This document shows positions 1 to 8,037 of a stretch of DNA of 64,000 bases, in pieces. The first letter of the stretch is position 1. Each line of letters starts with the position of its first letter. This stretch comes from Streptomyces sp. NBC_00154 (GTDB lineage Bacteria > Actinomycetota > Actinomycetes > Streptomycetales > Streptomycetaceae). The stretch spans positions 1-64,000 of the forward strand of contig NZ_JAPEMI010000002.1 of assembly GCF_026342835.1 (NCBI RefSeq), given 5' to 3'. Made by a program: the position numbers and the translations under genes. The notes beneath the pieces are model-generated. The model was given only the letters and a program-made list of their open reading frames with translations. It did not search any database and was not told the origin of the DNA.

Positions 1-29
1 ATCTAGGGCGGTCCAGGACCCCTGTCCCG

Positions 30-76
30 AAAGGAGGCGCCCCGCGGAGCTGACAGCTCCGCGGGGCGCCTCCTTT
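30..76. terminator. Perfect 21-bp inverted repeat, probable terminator
   Basis: Arms at 30-50 and 56-76 are perfectly complementary around a 5-nt loop (TGACA). The left arm begins AAAGGAGG and the right arm ends CCTCCTTT, giving a short T-tail. It probably ends a gene lying left of the window. It is symmetrical, so it could work on either strand. Confidence 0.8.
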
Positions 77-440
77 CCGGTCGAGTCGAGGGCACGGCAG
101 ATTCGGCAGCCGACACGGGGGGTCGGTGTGCGGCAGTGGATCGACGACTGCCCGACCCTCGCCGGCATGTCTCGTCCGTACGCGTTGACGCGACCGGGCG
201 GCGCGTGGTCGGGGTCCGGCTGCGTCATCCGGGAACACGTAATCGGTGGAAATGTGCAGCAGGGCAGCGCGACTGTCCCCCGCAGGTCCGCGCGAGATGC
301 CGGACGCCGGTGCCGCTCAAGATTGTGGCTGCCGCCTCGGCAGGTTCGGCGCCGTCGTCCGGAGCCGTTGTTCATGACAAAGGTGCCCGGACCGCGAGTT
401 GTACCGATGGCCGAGCTGCTCCCTGATCGGAAACGCGGAC
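77..440. other. Non-coding stretch, nothing recognised
   Basis: About 360 bases between two terminator hairpins. Open frames here do not resemble a protein I know and lack convincing ribosome binding sites. No RNA gene or repeat was seen. Confidence 0.5.
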
Positions 441-470
441 GGTGCCCCGAGGCCGAAGCCTCGGGGCACC
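441..470 (-). terminator. Terminator of the collagen-like gene
   Basis: A 12-bp perfect stem (441-452 with 459-470) closes on a loop that reads CTTCGG on the minus strand, an extra-stable UUCG-type tetraloop. It lies 59 bases past the TAA stop of the collagen-like gene and is in the right place to end its transcript. Confidence 0.8.
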
Positions 471-528
471 GCCCACTCATTCCCAGGTCAAGCGGAGAGC
501 CTGTACGGCACCACCGCTCACACGGAAG

Positions 529-3480
529 TTACGACGCGTTGTGGCAGATCGCGTAAGCGGTGAGCGCTCCGAGAGTGTCGGAGGCCTGCCAGCCGTCGGG
601 CGGCCCGGCGACGGTGTTGACCGGCTGACTCTGCTCGACGCCGTTGGCGCTTACGAGGGCGGACTGGTACCCGCCGCCGGTGGCAACGTCGCCGGCGTCG
701 CACACGGCAGTCGACTGGGGTCCCTGGGTGCCGGTCCTGACGTAGGTGTCAAGCGTCGCTGCGCCCTGGGCGCCCTGCGCACCCTGGGGGCCGGCGTCAC
801 CCTGGAAGCCCTGCGGACCGAGGTCGCCCTGCGTCCCCTGGGGGCCGAGGCCACCCTGCGGGCCCTGTGTGCCGTCGAAGCCCTGGGGGCCCTGCGCTCC
901 GTCGGTGCCGTCTACGCCCGGGGTGCCCTGGAGGCCCGTGCTGCCCTGGGGGCCGAGGGGACCCTGGGGGCCGAGGTCGCCCTGCGGGCCCTGTGCGCCG
1001 TCGACGCCGTCGACGCCGGGCGTGCCCTGGAGGCCCGTGCTGCCCTGGGGGCCGAGGGGACCCTGGGGGCCGAGGTCGCCCTGCGGGCCCTGTGCGCCGT
1101 CGACGCCGTCGGTGCCGTCGGTGCCGTCTACGCCCGGGGTGCCCTGGAGGCCCGTGCTGCCCTGGGGGCCGAGGGGACCCTGGGGGCCGAGGTCGCCCTG
1201 CGGGCCCTGTGCGCCGTCGACGCCGTCGGTGCCGGGCGTGCCCTGGACGCCTGTGGTGCCCTGGGGGCCTTGTGCTCCGTCGGTGCCGTCGGTGCCGTCG
1301 GTGCCGTCTACGCCCGGGGTGCCCTGGAGGCCCGTGCTGCCCTGGGGGCCGAGGGGACCCTGGGGGCCGAGGTCGCCCTGCGGGCCCTGTGCGCCGTCGA
1401 CGCCGTCGGTGCCGGGCGTGCCCTGGACGCCTGTGGTGCCCTGGGGGCCTTGTGCTCCGTCGGTGCCGTCGGTGCCGTCGGTGCCGTCTACGCCCGGGGT
1501 GCCCTGGAGGCCCGTGCTGCCCTGGGGGCCGAGGGGACCCTGGGGGCCGAGGTCGCCCTGCGGGCCCTGTGCGCCGTCGACGCCGTCGGTGCCGTCGGTG
1601 CCGTCCACGCCCGGGGTGCCCTGGAGGCCCGTGCTGCCCTGGGGGCCGAGGGGACCCTGGGGGCCGAGGTCGCCCTGCGGGCCCTGTGCGCCGTCGACGC
1701 CGTCGGTGCCGGGCGTGCCCTGGACGCCTGTGGTGCCCTGGGGGCCTTGTGCTCCGTCGGTGCCGTCGGTGCCGTCTACGCCCGGGGTGCCCTGGAGGCC
1801 CGTGCTGCCCTGGGGGCCGAGGGGACCCTGGGGGCCGAGGTCGCCCTGCGGGCCCTGTGCGCCGTCGGTGCCGTCGGTGCCGGGCGTGCCCTGGACGCCT
1901 GTGGTGCCCTGGGGGCCTTGTGCTCCGTCGGTGCCGTCGGTGCCGTCTACGCCCGGGGTGCCCTGGAGGCCCGTGCTGCCCTGGGGGCCGAGGGGACCCT
2001 GGGGGCCGAGGTCGCCCTGCGGGCCCTGTGCGCCGTCGACGCCGTCGGTGCCGTCGGTGCCGTCCACGCCCGGGGTGCCCTGGAGGCCCGTGCTGCCCTG
2101 GGGGCCGAGGGGACCCTGGGGGCCGAGGTCGCCCTGGGGGCCCTGTGCGCCGTCGACGCCGTCGGTGCCGGGCGTGCCCTGGACGCCTGTGGTGCCCTGG
2201 GGGCCTTGTGCTCCGTCGGTGCCGTCGGTGCCGTCTACGCCCGGGGTGCCCTGGAGGCCCGTGCTGCCCTGGGGGCCGAGGGGACCCTGGGGGCCGAGGT
2301 CGCCCTGCGGGCCCTGCTCTCCGTCGACGCCGTCGGTGCCGGGCGTGCCCTGGACGCCTGTGGTGCCCTGCGGGCCCTGCGCTCCGTCGACGCCGTCGGT
2401 GCCGGGCGTGCCCTGGAGGCCCGTGCTGCCCTGGGGGCCGAGGGGACCCTGGGGGCCGAGGTCGCCCTGCGGGCCCTGTGCGCCGTCGACGCCGTCGGTG
2501 CCGTCGGTGCCGTCCACGCCCGGGGTGCCCTGGAGGCCCGTGCTGCCCTGGGGGCCGAGGGGACCCTGGGGGCCGAGGTCGCCCTGGGGGCCCTGTGCGC
2601 CGTCGACGCCGTCGGTGCCGTCGGTGCCGTCCACGCCCGGGGTGCCCTGGAGGCCCGTGCTGCCCTGGGGGCCGAGGTCGCCCTGCGGGCCCTGCGCTCC
2701 GTCGGTGCCGTCTACGCCCGGGGTGCCCTGGAGGCCCGTGCTGCCCTGGGGGCCGAGGGGACCCTGCGTGCCCGTGGTGCCCTGCGGGCCCTGCGCTCCG
2801 TCGACGCCGTCGACGCCGTCGGTACCGTCCAAGCCCTGGAAGCCCTGGGAGCCCTGGGTGCCCTGGGAACCGAGGGGACCCTGCGTGCCCTGCGTGCCTG
2901 TGCCGCCCTGGGGGCCCTGCGTGCCGCTCAGGCCCGGGACACCCTGGGAGCCCTGAGTGCCCTGGGAGCCGAGGGCACCCTGCGCGCCCTGCGTGCCCGT
3001 GCCGCCCTGGGGACCCTGCACGCCGTCCACGCCGTCGACGGCGTCGTCGCCGTCGTCGCCCGGCTCACCCTGGGGGCCCTGAGAGCCCTGGGGGCCACCG
3101 AAGGCACCCTGGTGACCCTGGTGGCCCTGGGGGCCCTGAGTGCCCACGCCCGTCACACCCTGCGGGCCCTGTGCGCCGTCGACGCCGTCCACGCCGTCCA
3201 CGCCCGACTCACCCTGGGGTCCCTGCAGGCCTACTTGGCCCCGCGGTCCCTGCGGGCCCCTTTGTCCCCGCGGGCCCTCCGGGCCGCGGTCGCCGTCGCG
3301 GTCGGCACTGGTGGCGCCGTTCGGGCCCGGCAGCCCCATGCTGTTCTCGGTGCCGGACCTGTGGATCGCGTCGGCGATCGCCGCCGTGCTCGGGACGACA
3401 TTGAGTACAACGGCAAGGGTGCCCGCAGAAACCAGCGTTGCGGTTTTGATGCGGGAGCTTCGGATCGTTTTACGGCTCAC
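529..3480 (-). CDS. Secreted collagen-like Gly-X-Y repeat protein
   Basis: A 983-aa protein. A GTG start at 3480 has a GAGGAAGG ribosome binding site 8 nt before it. Residues 1 to about 38 are basic then hydrophobic, a signal peptide or membrane anchor. From about 48 to 905 almost every third residue is Gly. The repeat contains GPQGPLGPQG, STGLQGTPG and runs of VDG/TDG; the STGLQGTPG block occurs about 14 times. The last ~78 residues are not collagenous and contain two Cys, possibly a disulfide-closed trimerisation or adhesion domain. Charged N-terminal triplets (GPRGQRG) and Thr/Gln-rich triplets replace hydroxyproline, as in other bacterial collagens. Function is unknown; surface adhesion or a matrix role is inference. 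The DNA repeats are nearly identical, so copy number may vary between strains. Confidence 0.85.
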   Translation of the reverse strand: MSRKTIRSSRIKTATLVSAGTLAVVLNVVPSTAAIADAIHRSGTENSMGLPGPNGATSADRDGDRGPEGPRGQRGPQGPRGQVGLQGPQGESGVDGVDGVDGAQGPQGVTGVGTQGPQGHQGHQGAFGGPQGSQGPQGEPGDDGDDAVDGVDGVQGPQGGTGTQGAQGALGSQGTQGSQGVPGLSGTQGPQGGTGTQGTQGPLGSQGTQGSQGFQGLDGTDGVDGVDGAQGPQGTTGTQGPLGPQGSTGLQGTPGVDGTDGAQGPQGDLGPQGSTGLQGTPGVDGTDGTDGVDGAQGPQGDLGPQGPLGPQGSTGLQGTPGVDGTDGTDGVDGAQGPQGDLGPQGPLGPQGSTGLQGTPGTDGVDGAQGPQGTTGVQGTPGTDGVDGEQGPQGDLGPQGPLGPQGSTGLQGTPGVDGTDGTDGAQGPQGTTGVQGTPGTDGVDGAQGPQGDLGPQGPLGPQGSTGLQGTPGVDGTDGTDGVDGAQGPQGDLGPQGPLGPQGSTGLQGTPGVDGTDGTDGAQGPQGTTGVQGTPGTDGTDGAQGPQGDLGPQGPLGPQGSTGLQGTPGVDGTDGTDGAQGPQGTTGVQGTPGTDGVDGAQGPQGDLGPQGPLGPQGSTGLQGTPGVDGTDGTDGVDGAQGPQGDLGPQGPLGPQGSTGLQGTPGVDGTDGTDGTDGAQGPQGTTGVQGTPGTDGVDGAQGPQGDLGPQGPLGPQGSTGLQGTPGVDGTDGTDGTDGAQGPQGTTGVQGTPGTDGVDGAQGPQGDLGPQGPLGPQGSTGLQGTPGVDGTDGTDGVDGAQGPQGDLGPQGPLGPQGSTGLQGTPGVDGVDGAQGPQGDLGPQGPLGPQGSTGLQGTPGVDGTDGAQGPQGFDGTQGPQGGLGPQGTQGDLGPQGFQGDAGPQGAQGAQGAATLDTYVRTGTQGPQSTAVCDAGDVATGGGYQSALVSANGVEQSQPVNTVAGPPDGWQASDTLGALTAYAICHNAS

Positions 3481-4194
3481 CTAGGGAACCTTCCTCACGG
3501 AATCTGGAGTGACCACACCGCGTGCGGGCGCACTCGATAAGCGCGGTTAATTTGCATGCGTGTCACGTCGCTAGCGGCCACGGACATCGGCATCCTTCAC
3601 TCTCAGTGATTGAACGTGTGTGGAAGGTTCCGTGTCGTGGATGAAGATCACCCAAAGGGCGGTGATGTGCCGCAGGCACCATCTTCCTGTCGTATCTATG
3701 GAACCGATGAGGCGGAACTGTTGGCCTCCCCTGACCAGCGTGGCGATCTCCGGTCCGACCTCGGTGCAGGTCGCGAGGGTGTGCTGCGCCGGTGGACGAA
3801 CTCGACTCCCCCTCCACGGCGGACGCCGCGCTGCACGGTTCGCCGGGAGGGGATGTCCTTCACGTCGCCACCGGACGGGACAGTTGGTGGCTGTCGCGGG
3901 CCCGAGCGCGAACGGATGCGCGAGTCGGGCGTGTGAGGTTCTGTGACGTCTCGGCGACTTCCGATGCAGTAGCGCTTGGCAACAGTGAAGAGTGCAAAAG
4001 AGTCGGGCCTGTCTGCGGGCGACGGCGGAAAAGTGGTTTTTGGATCACATTTCGTACCGCGGTCGCGGTTCGCTTGCCGCGCGGCTTTCCCGCGTATGGG
4101 CGCCGCGGCGTCTTCTTTCGGTACCGAGTGTTTGGTCCGACCACATGTCGTGTGTGACATAGTGAGATGAAGAGGCTGAGGCAGGGGGTGAACG
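3481..4194. other. Divergent intergenic region, possible gene debris
   Basis: About 710 bases between the divergent collagen-like and GntR genes. Short open frames overlap in several phases between about 3610 and 3940 but none has a clear start or recognisable family. They could be relics of a degraded gene. The right end holds the regulator's operator (4133-4143). A weaker half-matching site, TGGAGTGACCA, lies at about 3506, close to the collagen gene start. Confidence 0.4.
4133..4143. promoter_or_regulatory. GntR/FadR-type operator before the regulator gene
   Basis: The sequence TGGTCCGACCA fits the FadR/LldR operator form TGGTNNNACCA and matches the site before lutA base for base. It lies 52 nt upstream of the regulator start, so autoregulation is likely. 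Confidence 0.7.
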
Positions 4195-4920
4195 ATGCCC
4201 GTCGAGTGGCAACCCGTACGGCAGTCCCGTACGCATGAACTCGTGCTCCAGAGCATCGAGGAGCGGGTATTCGCCGGCGAGCTCAAGGCCGGGGACCGGC
4301 TGCCGCCCGAGCGGGAGCTCGCGCCGGTCCTCGGGGTCAGCAGATCCGCGCTGCGTGAGGCGCTGCGGGTGCTGGAGACGATCGGAGTCCTCGTCGCCCA
4401 GCCCGGCCGTGGCCCGGACGCCGGGGCGCGGATCGTACGCAACCCCGACGGCGCCCTCGGCCGGCTGCTGCGACTGCACTTCGCCCTCGGCAGCTACAGC
4501 CTGGAGGACGTCCTGGAAGCGCGCGTAGTGCTGGAGCGGTCCAGTTTTGAGGCGGCGGCCACACATGCCTCCGCGGAGGACCTCGACGAAACGGAGCAAC
4601 TGCTCGTGCGGATGGCGGAACCGGACGTCGGCGTGGCCGAGTTCAACGACCTGGACACCCGGTTCCACGTCCAGATCGCCCGCAGCTCCGGCAATGAACT
4701 GACCTCCACGCTCACCTCCGCCGTGCGCGAGTCCGTGCGCCCGCTGATCCTGCGCGCACTGGAGGAGGCCGAGGACTGGCCGGCCACGGCGGCCGGCCTC
4801 AACGCCGAGCACACCGAACTCCTGCGGCTGGTGCGCGCGGGCAAGGGAGCGAAGGCGGCCGGTCTGGTCGAGCGGCACATCCGCAGCCTGCACGGCACGC
4901 TGGTGGACGAGAAGTCGTAG
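4195..4920 (+). CDS. FadR-subfamily GntR regulator of lactate utilisation
   Basis: A 241-aa regulator. Residues about 10-75 form a winged helix-turn-helix with the typical GntR stretch LPPERELAPVLGVSRSALRE. Residues about 95-230 are an all-helical FCD ligand domain, including the FHVQIARSSGN helix. Its length is normal for FadR/LldR proteins. It lies directly before lutABC. The same TGGTCCGACCA operator precedes both this gene and lutA, so I infer it senses lactate or a related 2-hydroxy acid and represses the operon. The ATG start follows a weak purine-rich stretch (AGGGGGTGAACG). The family assignment is clear; the ligand is inferred from context. Confidence 0.9.
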   Translation: MPVEWQPVRQSRTHELVLQSIEERVFAGELKAGDRLPPERELAPVLGVSRSALREALRVLETIGVLVAQPGRGPDAGARIVRNPDGALGRLLRLHFALGSYSLEDVLEARVVLERSSFEAAATHASAEDLDETEQLLVRMAEPDVGVAEFNDLDTRFHVQIARSSGNELTSTLTSAVRESVRPLILRALEEAEDWPATAAGLNAEHTELLRLVRAGKGAKAAGLVERHIRSLHGTLVDEKS

Positions 4921-5007
4921 CCGCAACACGACAGCAACCAGGGGACGGTGCGAACGCGTGCCGTCCCCTCGGCATGTCCTGACCCTCTTCACGTTCCGGA
5001 CCGAGGC

Positions 5008-5025
5008 TAGTATGGTCCGACCATA
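5008..5025 (+). promoter_or_regulatory. lut promoter -10 with overlapping GntR operator
   Basis: A -10-like TAGTAT (5008-5013) runs into the perfect palindrome TATGGTCCGACCATA (5011-5025), 31 nt before the lutA start. A bound repressor would cover the -10. No good -35 is visible at the usual distance. Confidence 0.75.
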
Positions 5026-5056
5026 CAAAGGCCAGAGAAACGATCGGAGAGGCCCC

Positions 5057-5824
5057 ATGCGTATCGGACTCTTCGCCACCTGTCTGGGAGACACGCTCTT
5101 TCCCGAGGCGGTGAAATCCACCGCGGTCCTGCTCGCCCGCCTGGGGCATGAGGTGGTGTTCCCGCCGGAGCAGACCTGCTGCGGCCAGATGCACGTCAAC
5201 ACCGGCTACCAGCGCGAACCCGTCCCGCTCGTGCGGAACTTCGCCGAGCAGTTCGGCGACGCGTCGATCGACGCCGTCGTCATGCCCTCGGGATCCTGCG
5301 CCGGGTCGGTCCGCCACCAGCACGAGATCATCGCCGAGCGGTACGGGGACGCGGCGCTGCGCGCGGGCGTCGCCACGGTCAAGTCCAAGACGTACGAGCT
5401 GTCGGAGTTCCTCGTCGACGTCCTGGGCGTCACCGGTGTCGGCGCCTACTTCCCGCACCGCGTCACGTACCACCCCACCTGTCACTCCTTGCGCATGGTG
5501 CGCGTGGGCGAGAAGCCCCTGAAGCTGCTGCGGGCCGTCGACTCCATCGACCTCGTCGAGCTTCCCGAAGCCGACTCCTGTTGCGGGTTCGGCGGCACCT
5601 TCGCCGTGAAGAACGCCGAGACGTCGACCGCGATGCTCCAGGACAAGATGCGCAACATCACCACCACCGGGGCAGCCGTGTGCACCGCGGGCGACTCCTC
5701 CTGTCTGATGCACATCGGCGGCGGACTCTCCCGCATCGCATCGGGCACTCGGACCCTGCACCTCGCGCAGATCCTCTCCTCCACCCGCACCTCGCCGTAC
5801 GTCCTGACGGAGGCCGTCCGATGA
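5057..5824 (+). CDS. lutA: Lactate utilisation protein A (Fe-S oxidoreductase)
   Basis: A 255-aa cytoplasmic protein with two cysteine-rich CCG domains. The motifs visible are EQTCCGQMH near residue 37, PTCHSLR near 139 and SCCGFGGTF near 172. In this family these ligate iron-sulfur clusters or a heterodisulfide-reductase-like centre. LutA works with LutB and LutC to oxidise L-lactate to pyruvate. The ATG at 5057 follows GGAGAGG, which decides the start over upstream in-frame codons. Its last bases overlap the lutB start (ATGA). Expression is probably under the GntR operator just upstream. Confidence 0.93.
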   Translation: MRIGLFATCLGDTLFPEAVKSTAVLLARLGHEVVFPPEQTCCGQMHVNTGYQREPVPLVRNFAEQFGDASIDAVVMPSGSCAGSVRHQHEIIAERYGDAALRAGVATVKSKTYELSEFLVDVLGVTGVGAYFPHRVTYHPTCHSLRMVRVGEKPLKLLRAVDSIDLVELPEADSCCGFGGTFAVKNAETSTAMLQDKMRNITTTGAAVCTAGDSSCLMHIGGGLSRIASGTRTLHLAQILSSTRTSPYVLTEAVR

Positions 5825-7359
5825 GCAGCACCTTCCTCGGCATGCCCGCCACCCCGCCCCGTTCCCCGTACGGGACGGGCAATCTGCGCGGCGACCGGAA
5901 GTTCCCCGCGGCCGCCCACGACGAGCTGCGCAACGAACAGCTTCGCCGCAACCTCGGCAAGGCCACCCGTACGATCCGCGCCAAACGCCTCAACGTCACC
6001 GGTGAACTGCCCGATTGGGAGCAGCTGCGCGACGCCGGCTCGGCCATCAAGACCGACACCATGAACCGGCTCCCCGAACTCCTTGAGCAGCTGGAGCGGA
6101 AGGTCACCGAGCGCGGCGGCACCGTCCACTGGGCGCGCGACGGCGTCGAGGCCAACGAGATCGTCGCCCGGCTCGTCCGCGCGACCGGATCGAAGGAGGT
6201 CATCAAGGTCAAGTCGATGGCCACCCAGGAGATCGGCCTCAACGAGCACCTCGAATCGATCGGCATCACCCCGTACGAGACGGACCTCGCCGAGCTCATC
6301 GTGCAGCTCGCCCACGACAAGCCGTCGCACATCCTGGTGCCCGCGATCCACCGCAACCGCGACGAGATCCGGCAGATCTTCCTCAAGGAGATCCCCGGTG
6401 TGGACCCGCGCCTCGACAACGTCCCCGCCCATCTGGCCGCCGCGGCCCGCGCCTATCTGCGCGAGAAGTTCATGACGACGAAGGTGGCGGTCTCGGGCGC
6501 CAACTTCGGGATCGCCGAGACCGGCACCCTGTCCGTCGTCGAGTCCGAGGGCAACGGCCGGATGTGCCTGACCCTGCCCGACACCCTGATCACCGTCATG
6601 GGCATCGAGAAGGTACTGCCGCGCTATCAGGACCTCGAAGTCTTCCTGCAGTTGCTGCCGCGCTCGTCGACCGGGGAGCGGATGAACCCGTACACCTCGA
6701 TGTGGACGGGGGTGACGCCCGGCGACGGTCCGCAGGACTTCCATCTGGTCCTCCTCGACAACGGACGCACCGCCGCGCTCGCCGACCGGATCGGGCGCGA
6801 GGCGCTGAACTGCATCCGCTGCTCGGCCTGTCTGAACGTCTGCCCGGTGTACGAACGGGCCGGCGGTCATGCGTACGGATCGACCTACCCCGGCCCGATC
6901 GGGGCGGTCCTCACCCCCCAGCTCGCCGGGATGCACGCGGCCAAGGACGACCCCAACAGCTCCCTGCCGTACGCCTCCAGTCTCTGCGGCGCGTGCTTCG
7001 ACGCCTGCCCGGTCAAGATCGACATCCCGTCGCTGCTGGTCGAGCTGCGCCACCAGCACACCGAACAGTCCGGTACGACGGCGGAGAAGCTGGCCATGAA
7101 GGCGGCGGCCGGCGTGATGAGGAGACCGACACTGTTCACGGCCGCGCAGAAGGTTGCGGGGCTGGGCCGGGTCCTCGCCGGGCGGGACGGGAAGTTCTCG
7201 CATCTGCCGCCCCCGTTCAACGGGTGGAGCGACAGCCGTGACACCGCGGCGCCGCCGAAGCAGTCCTTCCGCGCGTGGCTGGCGTCGGACGAGGGCGCCG
7301 CGACCATGCGGGCCGCCGCCGAGGACGGCAGGAACCAGCAGCAGGAGGAGGAGAAGTGA
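5821..7359 (+). CDS. lutB: Lactate utilisation protein B (ferredoxin-type)
   Basis: A 512-aa protein of the LutB/YkgF family. The N-terminal two thirds is an LUD-type domain (SGANFGIAETGTL near residue 222). The C-terminal part has two 4Fe-4S clusters, with CIRCSACLNVCPVYE near residue 330 and CGACFDACPVKID near 389. It passes electrons from lactate oxidation together with LutA and LutC. Its ATG overlaps the lutA stop, and its stop overlaps the lutC GTG, so the three are translationally coupled. Length is slightly above the usual 470-490 aa, mainly from a long C-terminal tail. Confidence 0.93.
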   Translation: MSSTFLGMPATPPRSPYGTGNLRGDRKFPAAAHDELRNEQLRRNLGKATRTIRAKRLNVTGELPDWEQLRDAGSAIKTDTMNRLPELLEQLERKVTERGGTVHWARDGVEANEIVARLVRATGSKEVIKVKSMATQEIGLNEHLESIGITPYETDLAELIVQLAHDKPSHILVPAIHRNRDEIRQIFLKEIPGVDPRLDNVPAHLAAAARAYLREKFMTTKVAVSGANFGIAETGTLSVVESEGNGRMCLTLPDTLITVMGIEKVLPRYQDLEVFLQLLPRSSTGERMNPYTSMWTGVTPGDGPQDFHLVLLDNGRTAALADRIGREALNCIRCSACLNVCPVYERAGGHAYGSTYPGPIGAVLTPQLAGMHAAKDDPNSSLPYASSLCGACFDACPVKIDIPSLLVELRHQHTEQSGTTAEKLAMKAAAGVMRRPTLFTAAQKVAGLGRVLAGRDGKFSHLPPPFNGWSDSRDTAAPPKQSFRAWLASDEGAATMRAAAEDGRNQQQEEEK

Positions 7360-7988
7360 CGACCGCTCGCGAAACGGTGCTCGGCCGGATCCGGGACGCC
7401 CTGGCTCTCGCACCCACCCCCGACACCACCGTCCCGCGCGACTACCGGACCGGCCGCACACTCCCCGACGACGAGCGTCTCGCGCTCTTCACCGACCGGC
7501 TCGTCGACTACAAGGCACAGGTGCACGCCTGCACCGGCGACCGCACCGCCGAAGTGATCGCGCAGGTCCTGCGGGAGCGTGGTGCCCGGAAAATCGGGGT
7601 GCCCGCCGGGCTCGACGAGCGGTGGCTCGACGCGTACGACGGAGAGGTCCAGCAGGACTGTGCCGACATTCCGGCGCCCCGGCTCGATGCGCTGGACGGT
7701 GTCGTCACCGGGTCGGCCGTCGGCTGCGCCGAGACCGGCACGATCTTCCTCGACGGCTCGCCCGACCAGGGGCGACGGGCGCTGTCGCTCGTCCCCGACC
7801 TGCACGTGTGCGTGGTGGATCTGTCGGCGGTCGAGGTGGGGGTGCCGGAGGCGGTGGGCCGGCTGGTGCCGGAGCGGCCGACGACGCTGATCAGCGGGCC
7901 GTCGGCCACCTCGGACATCGAGCTGGAGCGGGTCGAGGGGGTGCACGGACCGCGGTCGCTGGTGGTGGTGATCCGCATCGACGCGTAG
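7356..7988 (+). CDS. lutC: Lactate utilisation protein C
   Basis: A 210-aa LUD-domain protein. The GTG start overlaps the lutB stop (GTGA) and follows the purine-rich GGAGGAGGAGAA. The signature AVGCAETGTIFLD near residue 125 and the closing PSATSDIELERVEGVHGPR are typical of LutC/YkgG. It is the third subunit of the lactate oxidation complex. A hairpin follows directly, so the operon ends here. No lactate permease gene is attached, so uptake must come from elsewhere. Confidence 0.93.
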   Translation: MTTARETVLGRIRDALALAPTPDTTVPRDYRTGRTLPDDERLALFTDRLVDYKAQVHACTGDRTAEVIAQVLRERGARKIGVPAGLDERWLDAYDGEVQQDCADIPAPRLDALDGVVTGSAVGCAETGTIFLDGSPDQGRRALSLVPDLHVCVVDLSAVEVGVPEAVGRLVPERPTTLISGPSATSDIELERVEGVHGPRSLVVVIRIDA

Positions 7989-7997
7989 GGCGGGGTC

Positions 7998-8031
7998 GTC
8001 CGCCGGACGGCCACGAGGCGGTCCGGCGGAC
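7998..8031. terminator. Bidirectional terminator between lutC and the DUF2264 gene
   Basis: Perfect 11-bp arms (7998-8008 and 8021-8031) with a 12-nt loop sit in the 49-base gap between two convergent genes. The hairpin can serve both. Confidence 0.7.
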
Positions 8032-8037
8032 AGATGG

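Noticed and set aside
900..2800. Regular DNA repeats that could suggest a CRISPR array or satellite
   Set aside because: The units are contiguous, all in frame and encode Gly-X-Y triplets; there are no unique spacers.
442..3540. Very long plus-strand open frames opposite the collagen-like gene (up to 1032 codons)
   Set aside because: They come from the GC-rich repeat composition of the Gly-X-Y gene. They have no ribosome binding site and read as low-complexity Ala/Leu/Gly or Pro/Arg repeats.
3563..3946. Short overlapping frames before the GntR gene
   Set aside because: No start signal, no known domain and no consistent single frame; noted only as possible debris.
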